Notes under the pieces: generated by a model
What the model was told of the DNA's origin: nothing
The model's input: only the letters and a program-made list of their open reading frames with translations
Databases searched by the model: none
Source: Rutstroemia sp. NJR-2017a BVV2
Lineage: Eukaryota; Ascomycota; Leotiomycetes; Helotiales; Rutstroemiaceae
Direction: 5' to 3'
Assembly: GCA_002946415.1 (NCBI GenBank)
Contig: NJPS01000048.1
Span: 992,001-1,056,000, forward strand
DNA: 64,000 bases
Part shown: positions 24,328-34,784 of the stretch, one piece after another
Position numbering within the stretch: position 1 is the first letter of the stretch
Layout: every line of letters begins with the position of its first letter
Translations under genes and position numbers: made by a program

Positions 24328-24331
24328 ATGA
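24230..24331 (+). other. Short leader-like ORF overlapping the tannase start
   Basis: A 33-codon frame from ATG 24230 encodes a short N-region followed by a hydrophobic core (VKFSIVLFSLAYSFVC), like a signal peptide. It stops at TGA 24329-24331, overlapping the tannase ATG at 24328 in another frame. It could be a uORF, the true signal peptide in a shifted frame, or chance. Confidence 0.35.
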
Positions 24332-25961
24332 ACACATCTAGCATATCGAGCTCCCTGTGCTCGGCGGCAACATTCTCAACCCCAGACGTCTTTGGTACTC
24401 AAATACTCTCTCTCACCGCGAATCTGGTCACAAACTTCAGTCTCAGCGTATCAGATCAGTTTTGGTATAATCATCCCTCAACTGTGGTCAGCGGTGCAAA
24501 CTTTTGCAATGTCACTGTAACTTACACGCATCCTGGTCAGAACGACATCATTCATGTCACATCATGGCTCCCAACATCTGGTGCCTGGAATGAGCGAATC
24601 CAAGCCACAGGAGGAGGAGGTCTCGTTGCTGGAGGAGAAAACTTCGTTATATCCCACTATGCAATGGCAGGTGCCGTTGGCACAGGCTATGCGGCGATTA
24701 CCACCGACGCCGGACTTGAAGAAACCGGAGATGCAAGTTCATGGGCACTCGCAAGCCCTGGAAATCTCAATCTGTATGCTCTGCAGAATATGGGATCAGT
24801 GTCACTCAGTGATCAGGCCCTGATTGGAAAAGCTCTAGTCCAAGACTTTTACGGCAGACCAGCAAAATACTCTTACTTCAGTGGCTGTTCCCAAGGAGGT
24901 CGACAGGGGCTGATGCTCGCGCAACGATATCCTAGTCTTTATGATGGGATCGCATCCTCTGCTCCTGCCATTAAACTGAACTCTATGATAGCAAGCATGT
25001 ACTGGCCTCAGTTGGTTATGGCACTTGCAGGAGCATATCCACATCCCTGCGAGCTCGACGCACTTACGGCAGCTGCAGTCTCACAATGCGATGGTAAAGA
25101 TGGAGTCGTTGATGGTCTGATATCCAACATCAGCGCATGCGAGTACGATCCTTTCACTTCTGTCGGCAACACGTTCACTTGCGCTGCGACTGGTATGAGA
25201 ATGCAAATCAGCCAGCTCGCCGCTACGATCGCCAACGCAACATGGACTGGTCCTGTGACTGTCAACGGCGACTTCATCTGGTACCCTCCAAACATTGGAG
25301 CTGATATTTCGGGAACAATCACCAACCAAGGTTCAGCACAGACATCTTGCACTGCAAATGGTACATGTACAGGTGTGCCAAACTCGTTGGGAACACAATG
25401 GCTCACGCTGTTCCTCGCCAAGAATCCAGATTTCGATCTTGGAAATATCACACACCAGCAATTCGATGATCTAATCCATCAGGGAGAACAACAATTCGGA
25501 AGCTTGATTGATACGTCTGATCCGGACCTGTCTGCTTTCAAAGCTGCGGGGGGTAAGATGCTGGGATATCATGGTTTGGTAAATACATTCTCCGTTAATC
25601 CTCACATGAGATATAGTAGGAAGCTTACTCGTTCTATTAGGCCGATCAACTCATTCCCACCAAGAACACAGAAGACTACTATAATCGCGTCATGGCTCTG
25701 GATCCTCATGTCCATGAGTTCTACCGAATGTTCGAAGCCCCTGGTATTCAGCACTGCGCACACGGCAGTGGTGGACAGCCAACCTCTACTTTTGATGCTT
25801 TGGTCGCATGGGTAGAGAATGGAATTGTGCCTGAGTCACTACCAGTCAGTTCGACAAGCAATGGCACGGTATTTGAAAAGATTTTGTGTCCAATGCCGGC
25901 GAGGGCAGTTTATGATGGAAGTGGAGATCCAACCTCGGCTGGGAGCTTCTACTGTGTGTGA
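24328..25961 (+). CDS. Tannase / feruloyl esterase family carboxylesterase
   Basis: Alpha/beta-hydrolase that releases phenolic acids (ferulic, gallic) from plant material; normally secreted. Two exons, 24328-25578 and 25641-25961, give 523 aa. The family's CS-D-HC arrangement is present: nucleophile Ser188 in GCSQGG next to Cys187, Asp419 at the start of exon 2 (GLADQL), and His455-Cys456 (QHC), where the two cysteines pair to hold the triad. The Asp appears only when the 62-base intron is removed. Family members generally carry a signal peptide, but none is encoded after the first in-frame ATG; a hydrophobic leader lies just upstream in another frame. The start is therefore uncertain, or the gene has a 5' defect. 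Confidence 0.88.
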
Positions 25962-26539
25962 TTAAGGAGTGGGATTTGTTAAAAAATATTTCAATTTAAT
26001 TAAATAATTAGAATCATAGTTTCTAACTTATTCAAAATCTCATCTTATTTTCATTTTTTAAGCTTATATATAGAGTGAGGATACATGTGGTAGTAAGCTA
26101 CTAATTATAATATCGCGGGTAATTTGCTTTGGTTGGTTGCCGGTTCAACGACATTTAAATCTGGGCGCTATCGTTTTACCCATCTCTCGAGGTGGGACTC
26201 GGCCTTCCCAAATGCTTGCATGAACTGAACTACATCTGAATTGTTTTTGTTATCTCTTCTTTGATCCAGTCCTGCATCGTCCATATGTAGCAGCATTTCC
26301 TAATAACCAAATTGTACCTCTTCAACTTTTCCACTTCCGGGTATTCGCCCAGAACTCCTCAACCGCCTACGACATCCTTCATAACATAACATCGTCATCG
26401 CGGTTTGCCGCATGAGTGAGTGATCTGTATGCAAAACCTACCGTATCACGGAGATTATCGCTGACATTCTTGAAAAGAACGCGACAGTGCATTAGCCACA
26501 TTCCATTGAATTCAATTGTACATATTCGCGAAAGCCGCG
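25962..26539. other. Intergenic region tannase / DUF3405 gene
   Basis: No gene seen. 25980-26110 is strongly AT-rich, with runs of TTAATTAAATAATTAG type. The right half is the promoter and leader of the DUF3405 gene. Confidence 0.5.
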
Positions 26540-29251
26540 ATGGCAGGCTTCAAGTCTTTCGCCCCTCTAAAAGCTACGAAACGACATGCACAATACTCGA
26601 ATATCCCTCCGCACGGCGAGTCGTCTCCACGGGATCATGCCAACGAGAAATATCCACACGAAGAAGATACAGAAGATGACACTGATTATTCCTCCTACCC
26701 TTCCTCTCCTTCGTCCTCGAGAGATACATCGGGGTCCTTCAATTCGAATGCCCCAATTCTCCGGCGAAGAGCGGTTTCCAATGCACTTAGACCCGTTACT
26801 AGACGGCCACCGGCTCGGCTGATGAGATATTTGTGTCTGGCATTGATATCAACAATTGTTATCTTCATGATAAGTTTGGTGCGAATGAGCGTAATATCGA
26901 CACAAAAAGTTCAGGAAGGTCATGTCGTGAAGCCACGGCCGCCGCTTTGGGAATCATTCCCATTTCTATCACGATATTACGGCGGAATAAGGACTCTAGT
27001 ACCGCTCTCCCAGAACACTCCAGAGTATCCCAGAGCGGAGGACGAATTGCCTTTACAGAACGAAACTTCTACTGGGGGTGCAGCTTTATCTACACGAAGT
27101 ATCCCAGCCAGCAAAGCATACCAACCATACACCCAGAACGTGTCCATTTTCTACAGTGACGAGTATGCGCCAGTACAGGAATGCTTCCTTGATGCCAAGA
27201 ATACGGTGCGCGTGCCAAGGTTGCAATACTATGAAGGAAGACCGAGCGGGTTTCCAGATCACATAATGGGCTCCTACGAGCTTCTCGGTTTACCAGATGA
27301 TATCTGCTTCGAGAGGTATGGAAGGTTAGGGCCTTATGGTTATGGATACGGTCTGAGGTATGGCGGCACAGGAACAGGACAACATGGTGAAATGGAAGGT
27401 GCGGAAGCAGTATGGATGGACAACTCAAACCCAGATAAAACAAATTTTGGTCGGGTTGATTATCGAAAGGTTAACTGGGCCGATGCGCAAAGAAGGTGCC
27501 ATCAATCGAATGCTGGACGTTTCAAGACAAGCGAATCTGTCGCCGAGAATCCTACACAGAAAGACTTGTTAGCGCGGGACTCGGATTCCCCATTGACTCC
27601 TAACATCGCGCAGGCGGCTGATGGAAAAGCCGTTGCGCAGATTGACAATACAGCTGTCGACACGCTCGCTAGCTCGGACATTGATCATACACCTGACAAC
27701 GACGTCAAATTAGCGGCTGATAAGCCCATTGACACAGTAACCGATAACGTCGCTAGCACAGTCGCTGACAGCACCGTCAAAAATGCAGCCGATGAGGCCT
27801 CCAAAGTTACATCCGAGAAGGTTACAGCCTCACCATTACCGAAGAAACATCTTCCGCGAACGGCATTTGTTGTTCGATTGTGGGATGAATATGAATGGAA
27901 GGAGGAGGACATTATGGCGATGAGAGCCCTGATCACCGAACTCTCAATCGGCTCAGGTGGACAGTATGACGTTCATCTATTGGTTCAAATTAAGAACGAA
28001 GCGCTTCATCCAGTCTTTGCTGATGAAGAAACATATCAAAAGCACCTGAAGGACTGTCTACCAGAAGAATTCAGTGGATTGGCGACATTCTGGAGTGAGA
28101 CGCAAATGCTTATGCTCTACCAAGGTTTGTTCGATACTTTCATTCGCGGCTTACCAGTCCATGGATCATACAGAGGATTGCAGATGGCCATGCAGTGGTT
28201 CGCGCATAATCACCAGGAATATGATTTCTTCTGGGAATGGGAAGTAGACATTCGATATACTGGACATTGGTATAATTTCCTCTCCAAGATCGACACATGG
28301 ACGCAAGAGCAACCGAGAAAGGGATTGTGGGAACGCAATAGTCGATTTTATGTACCATCCGTCCATGGTACTTGGGAAGATTTCAGGCAAATGGTCAGAG
28401 TTCAGACTGAAATCGGGACGGACAATCCAAACAACATGTGGTCAGGACTAAAGGGGAAAAAGGATGGGCCTCAAATTAAAGGTGAGAAGCCGATTTGGGG
28501 GCCAGAACGTCCTCAGAATCAGGATGATTGGTTTGAAACAGACAAGGATCCCGTGCCTCCTACTAGTTACGACAAGGACAAATACTCTTGGGGTGTTGGT
28601 GAAGATGCGGACCTCATCGTCTTCAATCCTCTTTTTGACCCTGATGGAACTACTTGGTTACTCGCAGATGATGTCACTGGCTATAATCTCACCGGTGGTT
28701 TACCGCCACGGCGAGCAACAATAATTGCAGCAGCAAGGATGTCTCGAAAGCTACTAAACACGATGCACCGCGAAACCGTCTTCATGAAACATCATGCCTT
28801 CACGGAAATGTGGGCGCCCACAACTGCCTTACACCACGGCTATAAAGCAGTGTATGTTCCTCATCCACTCTTTGTCGACCGTGAATGGCCCACCGAATAT
28901 CTCGCGAGTGTCATGAATGGCGGCCGAAATGGTGCTACAGGCGGAGCACGCACATCAGTCTTCGGCGAGCGTGAACACAATCTTCGCGGCATATCATGGT
29001 TCTATAACACTGGATTCGCACCTAATCTCTGGCGTCGATGGCTCGGATTCCGGGTTGACAATGAAGGCGGGGAGGAGTTCGAAACAACAGTCAACGAGGG
29101 CCGAAGCGGTCAGGGTGTAAATAATATGAAGGGAGGTGAAGGGCGCATGTGCCTACCACCGATGTTATTACATCCTATCAAGGGAGTAGAAATACCTGTA
29201 GAGGGGTTACGGAACGAGGAACAACTGCCGGAAAGTGATCCTACGGCTTGA
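26540..29251 (+). CDS. DUF3405 membrane protein, glycosyltransferase-like
   Basis: Intron-free gene of 903 aa in a fungal family (DUF3405) of unknown biochemical role, thought to be Golgi-type membrane proteins. A Ser/Pro/acid-rich cytosolic N-terminus (1-94) is followed by one transmembrane helix at about 96-116, giving a type II layout, and then a lumenal domain. Conserved parts include the RTAFVVRLWDEYEWKEED block, FFWEWEVDIRYTGHWY, which resembles an acidic metal or nucleotide-sugar site, and AFTEMWAPTTALHHGYKAV near the C-terminus. Between the early lumenal part and RTAFVVRL lies an Asp/Ala/Thr-rich segment of roughly 100 residues that looks like an inserted linker. The start is the ATG after an in-frame non-ATG extension. 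Confidence 0.9.
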   Translation: MAGFKSFAPLKATKRHAQYSNIPPHGESSPRDHANEKYPHEEDTEDDTDYSSYPSSPSSSRDTSGSFNSNAPILRRRAVSNALRPVTRRPPARLMRYLCLALISTIVIFMISLVRMSVISTQKVQEGHVVKPRPPLWESFPFLSRYYGGIRTLVPLSQNTPEYPRAEDELPLQNETSTGGAALSTRSIPASKAYQPYTQNVSIFYSDEYAPVQECFLDAKNTVRVPRLQYYEGRPSGFPDHIMGSYELLGLPDDICFERYGRLGPYGYGYGLRYGGTGTGQHGEMEGAEAVWMDNSNPDKTNFGRVDYRKVNWADAQRRCHQSNAGRFKTSESVAENPTQKDLLARDSDSPLTPNIAQAADGKAVAQIDNTAVDTLASSDIDHTPDNDVKLAADKPIDTVTDNVASTVADSTVKNAADEASKVTSEKVTASPLPKKHLPRTAFVVRLWDEYEWKEEDIMAMRALITELSIGSGGQYDVHLLVQIKNEALHPVFADEETYQKHLKDCLPEEFSGLATFWSETQMLMLYQGLFDTFIRGLPVHGSYRGLQMAMQWFAHNHQEYDFFWEWEVDIRYTGHWYNFLSKIDTWTQEQPRKGLWERNSRFYVPSVHGTWEDFRQMVRVQTEIGTDNPNNMWSGLKGKKDGPQIKGEKPIWGPERPQNQDDWFETDKDPVPPTSYDKDKYSWGVGEDADLIVFNPLFDPDGTTWLLADDVTGYNLTGGLPPRRATIIAAARMSRKLLNTMHRETVFMKHHAFTEMWAPTTALHHGYKAVYVPHPLFVDREWPTEYLASVMNGGRNGATGGARTSVFGEREHNLRGISWFYNTGFAPNLWRRWLGFRVDNEGGEEFETTVNEGRSGQGVNNMKGGEGRMCLPPMLLHPIKGVEIPVEGLRNEEQLPESDPTA

Positions 29252-30101
29252 TCATTTATGCATATTACGAATACATAGATACTTAATTAGTGGTCATGGA
29301 TGGGCTTTTTTTAGAACATGGGATTTCGACGGCGTTCGAGCGGGCAATTCATACGATAACTGCATTATGATATTCTTTTACTTCTGCCGGTTGTCTCTGT
29401 TATAGTTTGATTCAGCGGAGGGTTGCTGTAGGAAGAGCCGTCGAGAATATGCGGATGTACATGTGCACTCTAGTGGGAAGAAGTGAAGATAGCAGCAACG
29501 CGGGTACGGAGTCCGTAAACCTAGTCCTAGTATATGCCCTAAAATTGAAAAGGAGGCAGATTGCACTGCAACAGATAAATGAATGAATGAAGTTGATGTT
29601 AGAACTTCTGATTTTACATGGCGATGGATCTTTCACATGCTGCAGCTGCCGCAAGCCAAAGGCGAACGGCAACGGTTAGCCGGTCATAGATGATGAATGA
29701 TTTGAGAATCGTGTCCGAGGGAGCCGCAAGCCTGAGTACGCTCTGAGAGCACACAGGACAAAACAAGCACTCGTGATGGTCAGAGAGATTGAAAATATAA
29801 GGATATGTGAATGATGGTGTGTCAACAATATCAAAAAGGGAGATGTCGAAGCGTAGGTAGGTGTTCACTCTCAAAGCAGCGCTGGATTAGTGGGATGATA
29901 ACTTCTAGTGGAACGATAGTGGGGTTGTAAGGACGTCATGTCATGATCTTTTTGAAAGAGCATGGAGATGGAGAGAGACCAAGTTATAGAATAAATAGTC
30001 AATGGTGCTCAGTCTTTGAGCAAAAGTCCTACATCTGTCTTATAGGCTGTTGTGGACCTTATACTCTACCTACGAAGTATTGCGCAAATACATACCCTGC
30101 C
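29252..30101. other. Intergenic region DUF3405 / acetate kinase
   Basis: No gene seen. From 29943 the frame is open into the acetate kinase gene with an upstream ATG, but the 53 extra residues do not resemble the enzyme's N-terminus, so I treat them as leader. Confidence 0.5.
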
Positions 30102-31445
30102 ATGTCCAAAATAATCCTCTCCATCAATGCCGGATCCAGCTCCGTAAAAGTATCGGTCTTCCAAGCCAGTAACAATCAAAACGTCCCCAAGCAAATCGCC
30201 GAATGTCAAATCGATGGCCTGACCTCACCACCCCCTCAATTGAAATACACTCGTGGCGGGGAAAGCATTGCCAAAGACAAATCTGTTGACGGGAAAATCG
30301 ACGGCCAAAAAGATGCCTTTGAATACATCCTAAATCTTCTCGTCAATGACAAAGACTTCTCCCAGATTACACAGGCTTCGGATGTAGGCATCGCAGCACA
30401 TCGCGTCGTCCACGGCGGCGACTACAGCGACTCCAAAGTCATCACCAAAGATACCTACCACCACCTCGAGGCCCTCACGGATCTCGCTCCCCTGCACAAC
30501 GCCTCTGCGCTCTCAATTGTATCATACTGCATCGAGAACCTGCCCAAAACCCGCAACATCGCCGTCTTCGACAGCGAGTTCCATCAGTCAATCCCGCAGC
30601 ACATCCGCACGTATCCCATTGACCAGGAAATAGCGAAGAAGAACGGGCTGAGGAAATACGGCTTCCATGGCATTAGCTATGCGTTTATCACGCGGAGCGT
30701 AGCGAATTTCTTGGGGAAAAAGGAGGAGGATACGAATATTATTGCGCTGCATTTGGGGAGTGGTGCCAGTGCGTGCGCAATCAAGGGTGGGAAGAGTTGG
30801 GATACGAGTATGGGGTTGACGCCGCTGGCGGGGCTGCCGGGCGCGACGAGGAGCGGAAGTGTGGATCCGAGGTATGTATGCTCCCAGCCTTCCAATGCAG
30901 TGAGAAGGGATACTGTGATATAAGAAGATAAACTACAAAACTAACACCCATCCACCAGTCTCGTATTCCACTACGCAACCAACGTCGGCAAACTCTCCCC
31001 CTCCTCCACCTCCTCCCTGCACATCTCCCGCGCCGAAGAAATCCTCAACAAAGAATCCGGCTGGAAGTCGCTGACCGGCACCACGAACTTCGGCACCATT
31101 GCCGCGTCGTCCGATCCGCAAATGAAACTCGCCCTCGATATCTTCGTCGACCGCATTCTCGGGTACGTGGGCAGCTACTATGTGACGCTGCATGGACAGG
31201 TCGACGCGCTGGTTTTCGCGGGCGGGATCGGCGAGAAGAGTGATCTTTTAAGGAAGAGGGTCACGGATGAGGTTAAGTGTTTGGGGTTTGAGATCGATGA
31301 GGAGAGGAATGGGAAGGATGGGAAGGGTCATACGGTGTGGGATGTGGGGAGGGAAGGCGCGAAACATAGGACGTTGGTTTGTCATACGGATGAGCAGTTT
31401 GAGATGGCGAGGCATTGTGTGGTTGATGATTCGTTTTTTGATTGA
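30102..31445 (+). CDS. Acetate kinase
   Basis: Interconverts acetate and ATP with acetyl phosphate and ADP. In fungi it is paired with phosphoketolase (Xfp) in a pentose-phosphate bypass; that partner is not in this window. Two exons, 30102-30871 and 30959-31445, give 418 aa, normal for the family. Signatures seen: INAGSSSVK at the N-terminus (phosphate-binding), AHRVVHGG, LAPLHN, the catalytic region DSEFHQSIP and RKYGFHGISY, LHLGSGASACAIKGGKSWDTSMG, GATRSGSVDP at the splice site and FAGGIGE near the C-terminus. The frame is open to an upstream ATG at 29943, but the conserved start MSKIILSINAGSS argues for 30102. Convergent with the modin-like gene. Confidence 0.96.
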
Positions 31446-31814
31446 ATTCCCGACTGGGTGGCATATAGTAAGCTTTAATACATGGGGCTGTTCCAGTTGG
31501 ACGATTTTCTTCTCATAATTTCCCCGTCATTGGACTTGTCTGGACATCGAGGGGTTTTCAATATTCAATTTTGTTTCTAACTATAACATAATGCTTAAAA
31601 GGTACTGGTACTGTGCCCCAGTCCACTCGCCGGAAGCTTTTCAATCCAAAAACGCTCACTTCGCTGTGCTGCGCCAAAACCATGCTTTTTCACGCCGGGA
31701 AAGAAGAAAAGAATGCCCATATCCAAGGAAGTTATCCAAGATCATTATCCTCCACATAAGCCCAGCATACCATTAAACAAATTCCCATCAATGACGACCG
31801 AGCTGCTAGCTCCA
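31446..31814. other. Convergent intergenic region
   Basis: Holds the 3' ends of the acetate kinase and modin-like genes. Nothing else is recognised. Confidence 0.5.
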
Positions 31815-33700
31815 TTACCCGATAAACACCGGCATCCTACTACCTTTCAAATCCGTGGGCACGATGCACCTATCGTCTCTTGCCCAATCATGCAGCAAAA
31901 GCCAGCATAACATTCTGAACATCAGCGACACCCATATTGTCGTTCTTTTCCGTTCGACATCTCTAGGGAATTTATTACCGGCGGAATCTTGTTGAGTAAC
32001 CGCCGGTCTTATAGTTTGGAAATAAAACTCCATGAGCGGTTGCTCCTTGTTTCCAGAAACAATACTGTTTAAGCGTGAATTGGCGTTGTCGAGAACCTTT
32101 GTAACTGCGTCGAGATGAGCTACCACTACCGTCAGTAGGTTCTGCTGTCCCATTTCCTTGGAGATAAAGAATTTGGTGTTTTGATCAAGAACGTCGTGGA
32201 TGGCTTCGCGAACTTCGATGCTGAGGTCGCACTCGTCCTTGCAGACTTTTGATACCTTCATGAGTGACTCGATTTCTTTCCATTGTTTTATTATCAAGGC
32301 GATTGAACCTAGCGTTGGTTCACTGACGTCGAGTTGCTCAGCAATAACGAGTGCGTTCAGTTCATGTTGGAAAACTTCCATCAGTCGAGTGATTTTCCAA
32401 GAAGCATTCACCCCGACTTTCTTCAACCAGAAATCTTGTGTTGGGTTCGGTATCATTCTGAAGCTGCTCCCTCGTTGTCGAAATACTTTGCCAAGCATTC
32501 CAATGAGTTCAAACGATACTATTGACGCCGTCAGGAGGGGATTGTTTGTAAACTCAAGGGTTGCGACTCACCAGAAAATATGTGTTTGTGATCATGTTTG
32601 TATCTCTTCAGTATTTCATTAGGACAGCCGAGCGACTCCAATGTTGAGTCCACATCCTCCTCGTTTCCGAATTTCAGCGAGACACTTTGAGACTCGGGAT
32701 TATCAGCCAAGTATGTGTCCTCTTCGAAGATATTTGGGACCACCCCAAAACTGAGTTCTTTTATGGCCTCTGTCGGTATCGGTCTGTTATCCGTAAATGT
32801 CGATCTTCCAGTGATACCAAAGGTAATCATAACGCCCAGGCCGTGCACCATTGTCGACGTAACAATAAAACCATTGCCTTCAGCTCTCAAGTTCCATTGT
32901 ATTTGGTCGAAAGCCTTCCAATACATTCCCAGCATAGCTGCGATTTCGACGAGATGACATATAGCTGTAGTTGCGTAAGGCCTGGTTATACTAGCTGGGA
33001 CAAAGTCCCACGATCTTCCTTTAGCTTGGAGACCGACAGCAAGTTCGTAAGCTGGCGCTTTAACAGGACCCCCCAAGGGGGTTACCAATCGTTGTTTCTC
33101 ATCCCATTTTCTCGAGGCCCTCTCCTCCAATTGAAGGACTGATAGCAGCGTTACCCAAGAGGCTCGCTCATCATCCGCCGTGCGTACCCGTTGGTTTGAT
33201 TCCTGTTTTTCTGTTCTCTGTCTTGTTATTTCCGGTGTAATTTCTCCCAGCTGACCTGTTCCTCGTTGACTGAATACTCGTAGGCGGGTTCCTCGGTGGT
33301 TGAATGCTAGTCGGCCAGTTGCTCTTGGAGTCGGTGCTTGTTGAGGTGGTGGATCCTCTTGCTCCTGGGGTTCTGCCACCCGCGTTTTTGTATAAGAGTC
33401 TGACGTCCCGTCGATATAATGGATCGGCTTGTTAAGTATGGGGCCTCTTTTGTTCATGGGAGGTGCCACAAAAATAACCGGTGTCTCAAAAATGACCTCG
33501 ACTCGAAATTCGTTCCATCTCAGCCTTCTGTGAGTCCCCTTAGCCCAAAGTCCCATCACCGAATCCGCACAACGTCGATAGCCCTCCGCACTCGAGAAAT
33601 ACTGCTGCAGAACCTGCACCGTCGTCGTGAACAATGCCACTAGCGAGATAAGAAGTGCCACCAGCCCGATAACATTTTGGTTGACAGTATCGAGTGTCAT
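31815..33700 (-). CDS. Modin-like fungal membrane protein
   Basis: Resembles proteins annotated as modin in ascomycetes, a family linked to the Podospora vegetative-incompatibility modifiers; the match is from remembered pattern and is not certain. Two exons, 33700-32572 and 32518-31815, give 610 aa. One transmembrane helix lies at about 9-28 (VIGLVALLISLVALFTTTVQ), followed by VLQQYFSSAEGYRRCADSVMG and a WNEFRVEVIFETPVIFVAPP block that look conserved. A Pro/Gln/Arg-rich, poorly conserved linker (about 110-175) separates these from a second folded region. The intron is phase 1 with a strong GTGAGT donor. The lack of enzyme motifs suggests a membrane-proximal regulator. Tandem with the next minus-strand gene. 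Confidence 0.75.
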
Positions 33701-34784
33701 GACGAGGCTGAGGAAGAAATACTAAGAATAAAGATACGACGATGACATGAAATGATGCTCGAAAACTCTATATATAAATGAAAGCGCAAAGCAAGCTCAT
33801 CTTGGAAAAGACAGCAAGAAAAGACGGAATAAGAAAAACGGACGAGTGTGTTGACGAAGATATATTTATTTTAGGAGACATTTTCTCATCCATTCATCTC
33901 GGCAGCACGACATGCTGTATGTCCACTGTCCAGCCCCCAATAATTCAGCCTCACCTTGGTTTTTCTCGGGATAAGCCACGGAGCCCGCGCGTTATCCTGG
34001 CTTTCATAGACCGTACCGTGCGTGCATAGCCAAACGGTTGGTTACATCGTGCCCATTGATGAGACACGACAATGGTTGTTTGCAGATTCTCAAGAGAAGT
34101 CGTCGAGTCAATTCAAGGTTTGTGGAGTCACGGAACGGCCTGTGAACTATCGCTAGAGCCAGTCTGTGTACAGCCCAGTAGTACAGATGAAAGAGCTGCA
34201 ACCGCGTGAACCGCCAATGCTGCAAGCTCTGTGCTTACGGTCAACCTAATGATGCCCGACACGCGGATTTCGTGCACAGGCAATACTGTAGTCACAACAT
34301 CATGAGCAAACACAGCACAAAATACGATCAAAAACTGTGCTTAAATTCTGCGCACCATGGACACAATTACACAGGGCGATTAACCATATGGTACAAGTGT
34401 TTACGATCCGATCTCCAAATGGTCAAAAAACGAAAGTACCGAAGTGCATTTTGGACCTGACACCAATGTTGTACGAATTACAAATTTGGCCATAGACGCC
34501 TTGCCAACGAAAGAAAACAGACGTAAAAAATCGAGAAAGAAGCATGCATGAGCCTATGCAATGTGGCCACCATCCATGATACTGTATGCAAGACTTGAAG
34601 AAGTCCTAGGCATACTATGCATTTCAATTACCCTCCCGTTCCCATCCCAAGTCACAATGTACAGGCGATGATGCTCAAACGCCAGAGGGAATACATGAAA
34701 AGAAGAGCCAGACATCATAGTCGTCAATTCCCAAATCAAGTAAAAATAATCTCCAGTGACTATTTGTAAGGAGAAGTCGACGCA
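33701..34784. other. Intergenic region of 1.1 kb
   Basis: This is the modin-like gene promoter and the 3' flank of the next minus-strand gene. Short frames only; nothing is recognised. Confidence 0.5.

Noticed and set aside
29943..30101. N-terminal extension of acetate kinase from ATG 29943
   Set aside because: The 53 extra residues resemble neither the enzyme nor a targeting sequence; the conserved start lies at 30102.
19856..33700. Secondary-metabolite cluster around the MFS transporter
   Set aside because: No polyketide synthase, NRPS, terpene cyclase, P450 or cluster regulator is present; the neighbours are unrelated enzymes.
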